From Novacetimonas maltaceti (lineage in GTDB: Bacteria; Pseudomonadota; Alphaproteobacteria; Acetobacterales; Acetobacteraceae): a stretch of DNA of 64,000 nucleotides. The stretch is taken from contig NZ_POTC01000007.1 of assembly GCF_002906255.1 (NCBI RefSeq), forward strand, positions 1 to 64,000. Reading direction: 5' to 3'. Positions 49,246 to 59,627 of this stretch are shown here, piece by piece. Each line of letters begins with the position of its first letter. Within the stretch, counting starts at the first letter, position 1. Under the pieces are notes generated by a model. It was not told where the DNA came from and searched no databases. It saw nothing but the letters and a program-made list of their open reading frames with translations. The position numbers and the translations under genes are program-made.

Positions 49246-49708
49246 GCGTCTTCTTCTCCATTCGACCACAACGGCAGATGTCCCACCAGCCAGGACATCG
49301 ACACACCGGCATTCCGCCATTAGCGGTCTTGCGCGCATGGGGCAAGCAGCCTTTTGCACGACTGCCGCCGCAGGTGCGACGCCAGCGCAGGGCCTTCCGG
49401 TGGGCCATTTCGTTGACATCATGCCCCCCGCCGCATGCACACACAACAGGAGGAAAACCCCTCACGCCCTGTCGGCGCACTGCCCTGTCCGGCTTTACCG
49501 GTGATACATGCCCATGCAGGAAATATGGGCAAGGATAGTTCCGCGACACAGCATATGCCATTGGTACGGCCCGGATACACATGGTATCCATGCGCGATGA
49601 GGTTGACGGACAGGAAAAATCCGACAGGAATAAAAACAGCTTCCTGTGCCCGGCATTCCTGTTTTATTGAGTTTAACAGCTGTTTAATTACAAAAGTTAG
49701 AGCCAGAT
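49246..49708. other. Gene-free transition from GC-rich to AT-rich DNA
   Basis: No supported gene. Composition is GC-rich to about 49,590 and then becomes AT-rich towards the small membrane-protein gene. There are repeated GACAGGA words (about 49609 and 49621) and an AACAGCTGTT palindrome near 49676, but no tRNA or clear attachment site. Confidence 0.45.
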
Positions 49709-50197
49709 ATGGAATTCGAAGGTAAACCAAATATTAAAAATGCGTGTGGAATAATAGAATATATTGGAATACACAAAGAAAAACTGAACCAGATAGAATA
49801 TAGCAGCATCAATATGAAATCCGACTCTGGAAAAAGCATAACTCTTGGAAAAGTCTATGTTCCAAAGGATTTTTTACATTTTATTGAAATCGGAAAAAAG
49901 TTAAGCCTGAATTACTTTGAGTATCCCAATAAAATTAAATATCTTATTTTCGTAACTGATGGGAATCAGAAAATCTATAACGCCAGTTCAGTTTCTTCCT
50001 TTGCAAAATTTTTTCTTATATTATTCATTTTATTTTTAATAACAACCATTTGCTCCGTGTTATTTTCATTTCACAGACCATTTATCGGCATACCTATTTC
50101 GTTGATTTTAATTTTCTTTTCTATATTTTTGTATACAATGTTTATATCCCATACAGCAATTCTCATAGAATCAAAAAAACAGTTCGACCAGATATAA
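49709..50197 (+). CDS. AT-rich hypothetical protein with two transmembrane segments
   Basis: This 162-aa protein has a mixed soluble N-terminal domain (residues 1-95, rich in Lys, Ile, Asn) followed by two transmembrane helices (about 100-121 and 124-149) and a short tail. Codon use is heavily A/T, the opposite of every neighbour. It sits in a roughly 600-bp island without mobility genes. I do not recognise the family; candidates include an inner-membrane immunity or exclusion-type protein, but that is speculation. No partner is adjacent. Confidence 0.6.
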   Translation: MEFEGKPNIKNACGIIEYIGIHKEKLNQIEYSSINMKSDSGKSITLGKVYVPKDFLHFIEIGKKLSLNYFEYPNKIKYLIFVTDGNQKIYNASSVSSFAKFFLILFILFLITTICSVLFSFHRPFIGIPISLILIFFSIFLYTMFISHTAILIESKKQFDQI

Positions 50198-50558
50198 AAC
50201 ATATTCATTATAAATAAATAACAAGCACCCCTTCCGTCCCACTTCACATCTGCACGCAACAATACAGGATTCCTTGGCACGGAAAGGGGAACCCACATGT
50301 CCGCCTGCGCGTCCTGATGCGTCTTTCCTGACGCCATGGATTGCCCCCGTTTACGAAGCGGCATGAGCAATCCATAGCCGGATGGCGACCCTGTCCTACG
50401 CCCCCACATCAGGCGATTCGGCTTTTTTCGCTGCGGCGGATGTGGCCGCCCCTGTCGGCCTTGCCGGACATGGCGCATCTTTCACATGCCGTCTTCTTTC
50501 CTTACCTGCCACCATCCTTTACATACCCCATCCTGACCCGATTGACGGAGGCCGCACC
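50198..50558. other. Gene-free region upstream of the DsbA-like gene
   Basis: Starts AT-rich, ends GC-rich; the DsbA-like frame is open through part of it but without signal or family match. No other feature. Confidence 0.4.
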
Positions 50559-51353
50559 GTGTCCATTTCCCGTAGCATTTACCGATTGCGCCGCAAGGCA
50601 CCCGCTACCATTGCGGCGGCCCTCCTCGTGGGCGGACTTTACACGCCGGGCGCCGCCTCCGCACAGGGCGCGGCCGACACATTCACCCCCGCGCAACGCA
50701 AGGCCATCGTGGAAATCGTGCGCGATGCGCTGAAGACCGATCCCTCCATCCTGACCGATGCCATCACCGCACTGCGGCAGAACGCCGCCAACCAGGCCCA
50801 GGCCTCGGCGCAGGGGGCCCTTGCCACCCATCGTGCCCAACTGCTCAATCCCGTGGCGTCGGATGCGATCCTTGGCAATGCGCAGGCAACCACCACCGTG
50901 GTCGAATTCTATGACCCGCGCTGCCCCTACTGCCGCAAGGTCCTGCCCGACCTCGACCGGATCGTGGCAGAGGACAAGAGCGTGCGCATCATCGAAAAGG
51001 TCGTGCCCGTCCTGGGACAGGGCAGCCTGATCGCGTCACAGGCACTTGTCGCCGCATTCCAGCAGGGGGGACAGGCCGCGTATTTCAAGATGCAGCACGC
51101 GATCATGACGGATTCGGAACATCCCACCGTCGATCGCATGCGCACGCTGGCCAAGCAGTGCGGGCTGGATGCTGAACAGATGGCCAAGGCGATGAACGGG
51201 GAAAAGGTCACTGCCGTGCTGCAGGCGAACATGGAACTCGCCCACGGCATCGGCCTCGACGGGACGCCGACCTTCGTCTTCAACGCCCGCCAGATCATCC
51301 CCGGCGCGGTGGATTACGACGAACTCAAGAAAGCCATCGCCCATACCCGCTGA
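50559..51353 (+). CDS. DsbA-like thiol:disulfide oxidoreductase
   Basis: This 264-aa periplasmic thioredoxin-fold protein has a signal peptide with RRK and a hydrophobic core (APATIAAALLVGGLYTPGAASA) and the active-site EFYDPRCPYCRK (CPYC). The helical insert and GLDGTPTFVFNARQIIPG (cis-Pro loop) match the DsbA/BdbD-type family. The GTG start at 50559 follows GACGGAGG. CPYC is unlike DsbA (CPHC) and may indicate isomerase or reductase activity. Confidence 0.88.
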   Translation: MSISRSIYRLRRKAPATIAAALLVGGLYTPGAASAQGAADTFTPAQRKAIVEIVRDALKTDPSILTDAITALRQNAANQAQASAQGALATHRAQLLNPVASDAILGNAQATTTVVEFYDPRCPYCRKVLPDLDRIVAEDKSVRIIEKVVPVLGQGSLIASQALVAAFQQGGQAAYFKMQHAIMTDSEHPTVDRMRTLAKQCGLDAEQMAKAMNGEKVTAVLQANMELAHGIGLDGTPTFVFNARQIIPGAVDYDELKKAIAHTR

Positions 51354-51492
51354 TCCGGCACCACCACGCAGCGTTCCCGCCATACGGGCCGCCCGTCCGG
51401 CGGATGCGGCGTCCCTGCCGGCAACGGAACGCTCCGCCGCGCAACGCTTCGCCACCATCCCCGCGCTGGCGGGACTGGCGACAGGCGATGTC

Positions 51493-51966
51493 ATGACACC
51501 GCAGGCCCATCTGGCCTGCATCGCGGCGGGGACCTGCTGGGTGGCGGATGACGCCGCCGGCATGGTTGCCGGTTTCCTCAGCGCCCGCATGTGGCATGAC
51601 AGCCTGCATATCCTTGAACTTTCGGTCCGCCGGGAGGCACAGGGACACGGCATGGGACGCGCGCTTTTACACGCGGCAATGCGCCGGGTGCGCCAGTCAC
51701 GCCTGCCGGGTGGCCTGACACTGACCACATTTCGCGATGTCGCTTGGAATGCGCCATTCTACCGCGCAATGGGGTTCGAGGAGATGGCCTCCCCACCCCC
51801 ATGGCTGGCAGCGCTGCTGGCGGAAGAAGTCGCGGGAGGGTTCCCGCCCGGATCACGTTGCGCAATGCGCTGGCGGCCGGGGAAGGAAAGGTGCCCCCTT
51901 TTCCTCCCCCTAACGGTCACTTCACCGGTTCGGCAATTTTCTGCGCGACATCCACCGGTGCGTTGA
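51493..51966 (+). CDS. GNAT acetyltransferase (start codon unclear)
   Basis: GNAT-family N-acetyltransferase with the acetyl-CoA loop [19 protein letters not shown] and a C-terminal [10 protein letters not shown]. The first available ATG (51493) lies within the family's N-terminal helix. Upstream, without any ATG, GTG or TTG, the same frame reads AIRAARPADAASLPATERSA from about 51382, which is typical of GNAT beta-1. The native start may be nonstandard (ATA, CTG) or lost. It follows dsbA closely and its 3' end overlaps convergent hemA by 50 bp. Confidence 0.65.
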   Translation: MTPQAHLACIAAGTCWVADDAAGMVAGFLSARMWHDSLHILELSVRREAQGHGMGRALLHAAMRRVRQSRLPGGLTLTTFRDVAWNAPFYRAMGFEEMASPPPWLAALLAEEVAGGFPPGSRCAMRWRPGKERCPLFLPLTVTSPVRQFSARHPPVR

Positions 51967-53206
51967 TCCGCATCAGCTTCGACAGCGCCGTGACCATCTG
52001 GTCCATCATCTCGTCCGTGTGGAACGGCCCCGGCGTCAGGCGCAGGCGTTCCGTCCCGCGCGGAACGGTGGGATAGTTGATGGGCGTGGCATACAGCCCG
52101 TATTCATTGAGCAGCCGGTCACTGAGGTCACGGCAGCGCTGCGCATCGCCCACGGGGATGGGGACGATATGGCTGGGCGTCATGGTGAACGGGATCCCGG
52201 CCTTGCGCAGGCGGGCGCGGAAGGCGTTGACGCGTTCGAACATCTTTTCACGACGCCACGCATCCTTGCGCACCTGCCGCACACTCGTCAGGGCGGCGGC
52301 AACCACGGCCGGCGGCAGCGCGGTGGTGAAGATGAAGCCGGATGCCGCAAGGCGCAGGTATTCCACGACCTCGCTCGACGCGGTGATGTATCCGCCATGC
52401 ACGCCAAACCCCTTGGACAGCGTGCCTTCGATGACGTCCACCTGGTCCGCCACGCCGTCGCGTTCGGAAATGCCGCCACCCTGCGCGCCGTACAGGCCCA
52501 CCGCGTGCACCTCGTCCAGATAGGTCATGGCATTGTATTTGCGCGCCAGCGCACATGTCCCGGCAATGTCGGAAATGTCGCCATCCATGGAATACACGCT
52601 CTCGAACGCGATCAGCTTTGGCGCATCGGGCGGGGCGGCGGCCAGCTTGGCCTCAAGGTCCTCGAGGTCGTTATGTTCGTAAATGACCGTGGTGGAGCCA
52701 CGCGCACCCTTGATGCCCGCGATCATGGACGCATGGTTCAGGCGGTCGGAAAAGCAGATCCAGCCCGGCATGCTGGTCAGGATGGTCTGCAGGCTCGCCT
52801 GGTTGGAGACATAACCCGACACGAACAGCAGCCCCGCCTCCTTGCCATGCAGGTCGGCCAGTTCACGCTCCAGCGCGGTGTGGAAGGGGCTGGTGCCCGC
52901 GATGTTGCGCGTGCCGCCGGCCCCCGCGCCATGTTCGCGGATCGCGGTGATCGCGGCATCCATCACGACGGGTTCGACGCCCATGCCCAGGTAATCGTTC
53001 GACGACCATACCACGACCTCGCGGTCATGGTCGCAGGCGGGCGTCGCAGGCGTGGCGGGGGCCTTTTCCTGCTCGTACACGGGGTAACGGTCCGCCTCCC
53101 GCGCGAGGGGGGTGAACTGGCGGTACCGGCCCTGCGTGCGGATGTCCGCCAGCGCGGTGCGGCAGAACCGGTAAAACGGATGGCCGTCCGGATGATTACT
53201 GGACAC
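51917..53206 (-). CDS. hemA: 5-Aminolevulinate synthase HemA (ALAS)
   Basis: This 429-aa PLP enzyme condenses glycine and succinyl-CoA to 5-aminolevulinate, the alphaproteobacterial route to haem. It has [42 protein letters not shown] and the PLP lysine in [15 protein letters not shown]. The GTG start at 53206 has GGAAAGGAAG upstream and gives normal length. It is an important group marker. Confidence 0.95.
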   Translation of the reverse strand: MSSNHPDGHPFYRFCRTALADIRTQGRYRQFTPLAREADRYPVYEQEKAPATPATPACDHDREVVVWSSNDYLGMGVEPVVMDAAITAIREHGAGAGGTRNIAGTSPFHTALERELADLHGKEAGLLFVSGYVSNQASLQTILTSMPGWICFSDRLNHASMIAGIKGARGSTTVIYEHNDLEDLEAKLAAAPPDAPKLIAFESVYSMDGDISDIAGTCALARKYNAMTYLDEVHAVGLYGAQGGGISERDGVADQVDVIEGTLSKGFGVHGGYITASSEVVEYLRLAASGFIFTTALPPAVVAAALTSVRQVRKDAWRREKMFERVNAFRARLRKAGIPFTMTPSHIVPIPVGDAQRCRDLSDRLLNEYGLYATPINYPTVPRGTERLRLTPGPFHTDEMMDQMVTALSKLMRINAPVDVAQKIAEPVK

Positions 53207-53451
53207 TGATCTTCCTTTCCATGCGAACCTCGTTCCATACCCGCACCGAACCGTCATTCCAGCGCCGGACGCGGCCCCGCCGCAGCGCAGGCGTGCGCCA
53301 TCGGCCGGTCGTCCCACGGCGTGGAACGGCAATGTCACGCCCCACAGGCAGGATTATTTCCCTATCCGTCCAGTCTTATAGGCCTTCTGCCGCCGGGTCA
53401 CCATGGCAGGGCCGCCGTGAAATTTAAAAAATCTCCACTTTTCTGGGCGTC

Positions 53452-53919
53452 CTAGCGGACATAGATGCGGATTGTCGGGACATCAACGCCCGGATCGGTC
53501 ATGCCTGTCATCTCCATCTGTGCGGGGTCGGCGCCATCATGGACGACCTCCGCCGCGACAGCCTGCGCGTCGGTCGCAACGATGCGCGACAGCAGCGCGG
53601 CCTGCGCGTCAGGCGACAGGGCATCGGGAATGGCCGCGACGATGGTGAACAGCACGTTGGGCTTGCGCGCCAGCGCCTCCGCCACCGCTTTCTTCAGGTC
53701 GGGCTGCCATTGCGGCTGTGGCGTCCCTGCCCGGATTTCAATAAGCGGCGGAACATGGCGGACCTCCACCGGCGGCGGGGGCGGGATGACCACCTGCGGC
53801 GGGTCGCCCGCATGGCGGTTGAACGTCTTCTGCCCGATCAGCGTACACCCGCCCACCCAGACCATGCTGGAGGCAAGGAGGACACGGAGCGGCAGCGCGA
53901 TGCGGCAGGGTACGGGCAT
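53452..53919 (-). CDS. Lipoprotein of unknown function
   Basis: This 155-aa protein has a lipoprotein signal (LRVLLASSMVWVGGC), a Pro-rich linker (PPQVVIPPPPP) and a compact domain (LKKAVAEALARKPNVLFTIV...). I do not recognise the family. Start at 53919 or 53940. It is divergent from the transketolase-like gene. Confidence 0.65.
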   Translation of the reverse strand: MPVPCRIALPLRVLLASSMVWVGGCTLIGQKTFNRHAGDPPQVVIPPPPPVEVRHVPPLIEIRAGTPQPQWQPDLKKAVAEALARKPNVLFTIVAAIPDALSPDAQAALLSRIVATDAQAVAAEVVHDGADPAQMEMTGMTDPGVDVPTIRIYVR

Positions 53920-54197
53920 GACCGCCAAGCGATACAGCATCCACGCCCCGGGGCAAGGGCCAAAACGGCAATTGGCGCGCCCCGCCATCCCCCCGGATGC
54001 CCACAATCAAACGCCTGTGACCCGGCATGCATTCAGGGGACTTGCGATCAGGAAGGGTCATCCTGTAGTCGTGGGACATCACGTGATGCGCCGACACGGC
54101 GATACCCGGACAGGGCAGGCATGGCACGATGCGGCATCCCGCCTGCGGCATATTCGTCCTGCCACCATGAACCAGCAGGTGGATCAGGCCAGACGGC

Positions 54198-56192
54198 ATG
54201 AAACAGTCCCCCGTTACCGACACTGGACACAACGTCCCCCCCGCCCCGCCGCTGATGGCGGAAGATGGCGCGCCGCTGGACCAGACGGGGCGGATCGCCG
54301 CCTCCATCCGGCAGATCATCCGCACGAACGAGGCCGACAGCCACCATGTCATCCATGCCTGTGCGATGGCCAATGCCTGCGCGGTGCTGTGGAGCCGGTA
54401 CCTGAGGTTCGATCCCGCCTGCCCCACATGGTTCGACCGGGACCGTTTCGTGGTCTCCTCCGTGCGGTACCGCACGCTGGTCGATGCGCTGGTCACCCTG
54501 TCGGGACAGGCGGCGATCCGCATGGACGATACCCCCCACCCCGCCACGACCATGGGGTTCGGGCCCAGCGGGCAGGGGCTGGGCGCCGCCATCGGCATGG
54601 CCATGGCGGAACAGCACATGGCCGCGCGTTTCGGCCGCACGCTTGTCAACCATCGCATATGGGCCGTCAGCTGCTGGTCCGAACTGTCGACCGGCGTGGC
54701 GCTGGAGGCGGCGGTGCTGGCGGGACAGATGGGGCTGGACCGCATCACGGTGCTGGTGGGCCTGTCGGAACATGAACGCGTGCAGGCCGAGGCGGCCCTC
54801 CCCCGCTATGCCGCGTCGGGCTGGTCCGTGCGCAAGGTCGCGGCCGACCAGCCCGAACAGATCGCGGCCGCCATCGCGTCGTCCATCCGCACGCACCGCC
54901 CCTGCCTGATCGCATGCCTGTCCCCCGCACCCGACCCGGAAACGGCCGCCCCCTTCGTCGATGATCCCGGCCTGTGGGCCTCGGCTGCGCGGCGCGGGGC
55001 CACGGCACGGCGGTCATGGCTGCGCCGGCTGGCCAAGGACCGGCAGCGCATCGATTTCGAACGCATCATCTCAGGCGCGCGACCGGCCCTGTGGCGCACC
55101 GACTGGCGGCGGTCATGGCAGGGCGCGGGACGCCACCGCACGTCCCATCCCGCATTGCCGACCACCAGCTACGCCCGGCGCGGGCTTGATATCCTCCGCG
55201 AACTCCTGCCGGAAGTGCTGTGCCTGCGCTCCCGCCTTGGCCTGGCGTCCGGGGCGACAACGGGACATGGCCCCGCCGCCCTGCCGACACGCTGCGACAC
55301 GCAGGTGCATGGCATGGCCGCGCTGCTGAACGGGATCGCGCTGCATGGCGGGTTCCTGCCGTGCGGGGCCGCGACCTTCGTCGCCGTGGACCGCATGCGC
55401 CCCGCCCTGCGCTTTGCCGCCATGATGAAACGCCAGGTCATCTATTTCCTGACCGATGGCGGCCTGTCGCCGGAAGAGGACGGCCCGGCATGGCTGCCGG
55501 TGGAACAGCTTGCCAGCCTGCGCGCCATGCCCAATGTCGCGGTGTTCCGCCCCGCCACCCGGCGCGAGACGATGGAGTGCATGGAACTTGCCCTTGAGCG
55601 CACCGACGGGCCAAGCCTGCTGACGCTGTGCCCGTTCATCCCGGCGGCCGACGTGGCGGCGGACACGACGCTGCCCAACGCCAACCCGCTGACGAACCTG
55701 TGCGCGCGGGGGGGCTATGTCGTGGCCGAATCCCCCACCCTGCCCCGGCAGGTCACCCTGATCGCCACGGGGCAGGAGGTCGCGACCGCGCGCATGGCGC
55801 AGTTGCTGCTGTGTGAACAGGGGATCGGCGCGGCACTGGTGTCGCTGCCGTGCTGGGAACTGTTCGCGGCGCAAAAAATATCCTATCGTGAGCAGGTGCT
55901 GGGAACGGCACCCCGGATTGGCGTGGAGGCCGCATCCGGGTTCGGGTGGGAACGCTGGCTGGGACAGGAAGGGACATTCATCGGGATTGATGGTTTCGGC
56001 GAAAGCGTCACCGCCGGCACACGGCAGGAGCGCAACGTGACCATACAGCCCGAACATATCGTCGCCCGCGCGCTGGAGGTGATCCACGCCACGGGCAACG
56101 GCCCCGCCGGGACCATTGGCAACCGGCGGCATGATGACGGGGTTCTTCCTTTTTCGGACACGTCATCCCGAAGCGCTGCACTACAGAACTGA
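54198..56192 (+). CDS. Transketolase-like pseudoenzyme
   Basis: This 664-aa protein has the length and three-domain layout of transketolase (e.g. PTWFDRDRFVVSS, MGFGPSGQGLGAAIGMA, GMAALLNGIALHGGFLP, EEDGPAWLPVEQLASLR). Key residues are missing. At 81-94 SNGHGS has become SSVRYR; the ThDP/Mg GDG-N motif at about 156-190 reads SCWSELSTG...LVGLSEHER; the catalytic Glu of REFGM is QVHGM (369-373), and THD is LTD (418-420). It probably cannot bind ThDP. It lies 19 bp upstream of gap and likely forms an operon with gap and pgk, the location of normal tkt in many alphaproteobacteria. Confidence 0.8.
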   Translation: MKQSPVTDTGHNVPPAPPLMAEDGAPLDQTGRIAASIRQIIRTNEADSHHVIHACAMANACAVLWSRYLRFDPACPTWFDRDRFVVSSVRYRTLVDALVTLSGQAAIRMDDTPHPATTMGFGPSGQGLGAAIGMAMAEQHMAARFGRTLVNHRIWAVSCWSELSTGVALEAAVLAGQMGLDRITVLVGLSEHERVQAEAALPRYAASGWSVRKVAADQPEQIAAAIASSIRTHRPCLIACLSPAPDPETAAPFVDDPGLWASAARRGATARRSWLRRLAKDRQRIDFERIISGARPALWRTDWRRSWQGAGRHRTSHPALPTTSYARRGLDILRELLPEVLCLRSRLGLASGATTGHGPAALPTRCDTQVHGMAALLNGIALHGGFLPCGAATFVAVDRMRPALRFAAMMKRQVIYFLTDGGLSPEEDGPAWLPVEQLASLRAMPNVAVFRPATRRETMECMELALERTDGPSLLTLCPFIPAADVAADTTLPNANPLTNLCARGGYVVAESPTLPRQVTLIATGQEVATARMAQLLLCEQGIGAALVSLPCWELFAAQKISYREQVLGTAPRIGVEAASGFGWERWLGQEGTFIGIDGFGESVTAGTRQERNVTIQPEHIVARALEVIHATGNGPAGTIGNRRHDDGVLPFSDTSSRSAALQN

Positions 56193-56211
56193 CCTTAACG
56201 GAGAATAAGAA

Positions 56212-57234
56212 ATGACTGTCAAAGTCGCGATCAACGGTTTCGGTCGCATAGGTCGCCTCGTCCTGCGCGGGATCATCGAAAGCGGACGCACCGATGTCGT
56301 CCCTGTCGCCATCAACGACCTCGGCAGTGTCGAGGCGAACGCCCACCTCCTGTCCTATGACAGCGTGCATGGCCGCTTCCCGGCCGAAGTCCGTGTCGAG
56401 GGCAACAGCATCATCATCAAGGCCAATGGCCGCACCTATGCCCCGATCCACGTCTCGGCCGAGGCGGACCCGACGAAGGTCCCGTTTCAGGGCGTGGACG
56501 TGGCCATGGAATGCACCGGCCGCTTCACCGACAAGGAAAGCGCGTCACAGCTGATCAAGGCGGGCGCGCGCAAGGTTATCGTCTCCGCCCCGGCATCGGG
56601 TGTCGATGCGACGATCGTCTATGGCGTCAACCAGGATGTGCTGACATCCGACATGACGGTCATCTCCAACGCCTCGTGCACGACCAACTGCCTCGCCCCG
56701 GTGGCGAAGGTGCTGGATGATGCGTTCGGCATCGAATGTGGCTACATGGTCACCATCCATTCCTATACCGGCGACCAGCGCACGGTGGACACGCTGCACA
56801 AGGACCCGCGCCGCGCGCGTGGCGCGGCGCTGAACATGATCCCGACCTCCACCGGGGCGGCGCGCGCCGTGGGCCTGGTCCTGCCGCACCTGAAGGGGCG
56901 CCTCGACGGGACCGCCATCCGCGTGCCGACGCCCAACGTCTCCCTCGTCTCGCTCGACTTCGTGCCGAAGCGCGCGCCGTCTTCCGTCGAGGACGTGAAC
57001 GAGGCGATGCGCAGGGCCGCAGCCGAAGGGCCGCTCAAGGGCATCCTCGACTACAACACCGCCCCGCTGGTGAGTTCGGATTTCAACCATTCGGTTGCCT
57101 CCTCCACCTTTGACGCGACGCAGACGGCGGTGATCGACGGCGGCAAGCTGGTGCGCATCTGCAGCTGGTACGACAACGAATGGGGCTTCTCCAACCGTAT
57201 GTCCGATACCGCCGCCCTGTTCGGCAGCCTGTAA
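56212..57234 (+). CDS. gap: Glyceraldehyde-3-phosphate dehydrogenase
   Basis: This 340-aa type I enzyme interconverts G3P and 1,3-bisphosphoglycerate. It has [14 protein letters not shown], catalytic Cys in [13 protein letters not shown], and [12 protein letters not shown]. The start follows ACGGAGAATAAGAA. Its stop TAA shares one base with the pgk ATG (TAATG), so they are coupled. Operon position is tkt-like-gap-pgk. Confidence 0.97.
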   Translation: MTVKVAINGFGRIGRLVLRGIIESGRTDVVPVAINDLGSVEANAHLLSYDSVHGRFPAEVRVEGNSIIIKANGRTYAPIHVSAEADPTKVPFQGVDVAMECTGRFTDKESASQLIKAGARKVIVSAPASGVDATIVYGVNQDVLTSDMTVISNASCTTNCLAPVAKVLDDAFGIECGYMVTIHSYTGDQRTVDTLHKDPRRARGAALNMIPTSTGAARAVGLVLPHLKGRLDGTAIRVPTPNVSLVSLDFVPKRAPSSVEDVNEAMRRAAAEGPLKGILDYNTAPLVSSDFNHSVASSTFDATQTAVIDGGKLVRICSWYDNEWGFSNRMSDTAALFGSL

Positions 57235-58457
57235 TGGCGACGGTCGCATTCAAGACGCTGGATCAGCTTCAGCCCGCGGGCAAGAAGGTTCTTCTGCGCG
57301 CGGACCTGAACGTTCCGGTCAAGGGGGGGCAGATTACCGACGCCACCCGCCTGCTGCGCCTGCTGCCGACAATCCAGGAACTGGCGCAGAAGGGCGCGCG
57401 CGTCATCGTGGTCAGCCACTTCGACCGCCCCAAGGGGCAGCGCGTGCCTGAAATGTCGCTGGCCCCGATTGCCGATGCGCTGGGCGATGCGCTGGGCCGT
57501 CCCGTCACCTTTGCCGATGACTGCATCGGCCCGGTGGCGCAGAAGGCGGTGGACGCCATGCAGGATGGCGACGTGGTGGTGCTGGAAAACACCCGTTTCC
57601 ATCCCGGCGAGGAAGCGAACGACCCCGACCTTGCCAAATCGCTGGCGTCGCTGGCGGATTTCTACGTCAATGACGCGTTTTCCGCCGCCCACCGCGCCCA
57701 TGCCTCCACCGAGGGCGTGGCCCGCCACCTGCCGTCCTTTGCCGGGCGGTTGATGGAGACGGAACTGAACGCGCTGAACATCGCGCTGGAAAACCCTGAA
57801 CGCCCGGTCGGCGCAATCATTGGCGGGGCGAAAATCTCCACCAAGCTCGACCTGATCGGCAACCTGCTTGAAAAGGTGCAGGTGCTGATCATCGGTGGCG
57901 CGATGGCCAACACGTTCCTTGCGGCGCAGGGCGTGAAGGTCGGCCGTTCCCTGCAGGAAGGCGAGATGCACGACACCGCGCGCGCCATCCTGGCGAAGGC
58001 CAGGGAAAAGGGGTGCGAGGTGGTGCTGCCGGTCGATGCGGTGACGGCGACCGAGTTCAAGGCCAACGTGCCCACGCAGGTTGTCGCCATCGACGCCATC
58101 CCCGATGACGCGATGATCCTTGATGTCGGCCCGCAGACCGTGCGCGACCTGTGCGCGAAGATCGCGACGCTGAAGACGCTGGTCTGGAACGGGCCGCTTG
58201 GCGCGTTCGAGATCCCGCCCTTTGACGCGGGCACGAACGCCGTGGCGCAGGAGGTCGGCCGCCTGACGCACGAAGGCAGGCTGAAAAGCATCGCAGGCGG
58301 CGGCGACACGGTCTCCGCCCTGCGCCATGCCGGTGTGACGAAGGAGATTTCCTATATCTCCACCGCAGGCGGTGCGTTCCTTGAATGGCTGGAGGGCAAG
58401 ACCCTGCCGGGCATCATGGCGCTGGAATCCGTGTTCGAGCGCGCATTGCCGATCTGA
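57234..58457 (+). CDS. pgk: Phosphoglycerate kinase
   Basis: This 407-aa kinase makes ATP from 1,3-bisphosphoglycerate. It has [39 protein letters not shown]-type, and the C-terminal [13 protein letters not shown]. The start at 57234 overlaps gap; the longer frame is not used. It has a terminator at 58491-58524. Confidence 0.97.
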   Translation: MATVAFKTLDQLQPAGKKVLLRADLNVPVKGGQITDATRLLRLLPTIQELAQKGARVIVVSHFDRPKGQRVPEMSLAPIADALGDALGRPVTFADDCIGPVAQKAVDAMQDGDVVVLENTRFHPGEEANDPDLAKSLASLADFYVNDAFSAAHRAHASTEGVARHLPSFAGRLMETELNALNIALENPERPVGAIIGGAKISTKLDLIGNLLEKVQVLIIGGAMANTFLAAQGVKVGRSLQEGEMHDTARAILAKAREKGCEVVLPVDAVTATEFKANVPTQVVAIDAIPDDAMILDVGPQTVRDLCAKIATLKTLVWNGPLGAFEIPPFDAGTNAVAQEVGRLTHEGRLKSIAGGGDTVSALRHAGVTKEISYISTAGGAFLEWLEGKTLPGIMALESVFERALPI

Positions 58458-58490
58458 GCGGCCGTTTTGTTACCGTCCTGATGGGCTATG

Positions 58491-58524
58491 GGGGATCATC
58501 CTTTGCGGGATGGTCCCCTTTTTT
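58491..58524 (+). terminator. pgk intrinsic terminator
   Basis: 11-bp stem GGGGATCATCC (58491-58501) / GGATGGTCCCC (58508-58518), one T-G pair, then TTTTTT. It lies 33 bp after the pgk stop. Confidence 0.88.
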
Positions 58525-58548
58525 GTAGATGGAAAATCCTTGAGGAAT

Positions 58549-58629
58549 AAAAGTTTTTGGGTGCCGCCTTTTTTCCAAAAAGGCGGCGTTCTTCGAAGCT
58601 TTTTGAAAAAAGCTTCACCAAAAACTTCT
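58549..58629 (-). repeat. Structured repeat, copy I (reverse orientation)
   Basis: AAAAGTTTTTGG (58549-58560), perfect hairpin 2 (GCCGCC...GGCGGC), perfect hairpin 1 (GAAGC...GCTTC), CCAAAAACTTCTT (58618-58630). It lies 92 bp past pgk, beyond its terminator, and about 2 bp from the ftsY stop. Confidence 0.9.
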
Positions 58630-58630
58630 T

Positions 58631-59626
58631 TCACTTTTCTTCAGGCGGGGGAGCTTCTTCCTTCTTTCCCCCCTCTTCCGCCGGGGTGTCACGGTCGATC
58701 ACCTTGATGTCGTCGCCCACCAGTCCCTGCGCGAAGGCCTGCGCGGAGAACGGACGCAGATCCTCCGCCTGTTCGCCCACCCCAACCATATGCACCGGCA
58801 GGCCGAACGCATCAGCCAGCGCCACGACAATGCCGCCACGCGCGGAACCATCCAGCTTCGTCACCACCAGTCCCGTGACATTCACCAGTTCCTTGAACAC
58901 GCGCACCTGTTCCATCGCGTTCTGGCCCGTGGTGGCGTCCAGCACAAGGAAGACGGAATGGGGCGCGGTCTCGTCGAACTTGCGCATCACGCGGATGATC
59001 TTCGCCAGTTCCTCCATCAGCGCGCCCTTGTTGTGCAGGCGTCCGGCCGTATCGACCAGCAGCAGGTCGGCACCTTCCGCCTTGCCCTTCTTGAGCGCCT
59101 CGAACGCAAGGCCTGCGGCATCGGCATTGGGGGGGCCGGCGATGACCGGCGCGCCCACCCGCTCGCCCCACACCTGCAACTGCTCCACCGCGGCGGCACG
59201 GAACGTGTCGCCCGCGACCATCATGACCTTCTTGCCCTGCTCGCCATAATAACGGGCCATCTTGCCGATCGTCGTGGTCTTGCCCGTGCCGTTGACGCCC
59301 ACCACCAGCACGACATGCGGCTTGTGCGCGGGATCGGGCTCGAACGGGATGGCGACGGGTTCAAGGATATTCGCAATTTCCTCCGCCAGCGCGCTGCGGA
59401 CTTCCTCGTCCGTGACTTCCTTGCCGAATTTGGCGGAACGGAAGGAATCAATCACCTTCGCCGCGACATTCGGCCCAAGGTCGGCGGAAATCAGCAGGTC
59501 TTCCAGGTCCTCCAGCGCCTTGTCGTCAAGCTTGCGCCGGGTGAAGACCGCGCTCAGCCCGCCGCTGAGTTTCTGTGTGGAGCGCGACAGCCCCGCCTTG
59601 AGTCGTGAAAAGAAACCAAGAGCCAT
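58631..59626 (-). CDS. ftsY: Signal recognition particle receptor FtsY
   Basis: This 331-aa GTPase docks SRP-ribosome complexes at the membrane. It has a short N domain, GVNGTGKTTTIGKMA (G1), DTFRAAAVEQL, DTAGRLHNKGALMEEL, TKLDGSARGG, and an acidic Glu/Pro-rich tail (EEAPPPEEK). Start at 59626, 1 bp after the mtaB stop; the longer frame overlaps mtaB and is rejected. Third gene of dapF-mtaB-ftsY. Confidence 0.95.
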   Translation of the reverse strand: MALGFFSRLKAGLSRSTQKLSGGLSAVFTRRKLDDKALEDLEDLLISADLGPNVAAKVIDSFRSAKFGKEVTDEEVRSALAEEIANILEPVAIPFEPDPAHKPHVVLVVGVNGTGKTTTIGKMARYYGEQGKKVMMVAGDTFRAAAVEQLQVWGERVGAPVIAGPPNADAAGLAFEALKKGKAEGADLLLVDTAGRLHNKGALMEELAKIIRVMRKFDETAPHSVFLVLDATTGQNAMEQVRVFKELVNVTGLVVTKLDGSARGGIVVALADAFGLPVHMVGVGEQAEDLRPFSAQAFAQGLVGDDIKVIDRDTPAEEGGKKEEAPPPEEK

Positions 59627-59627
59627 G

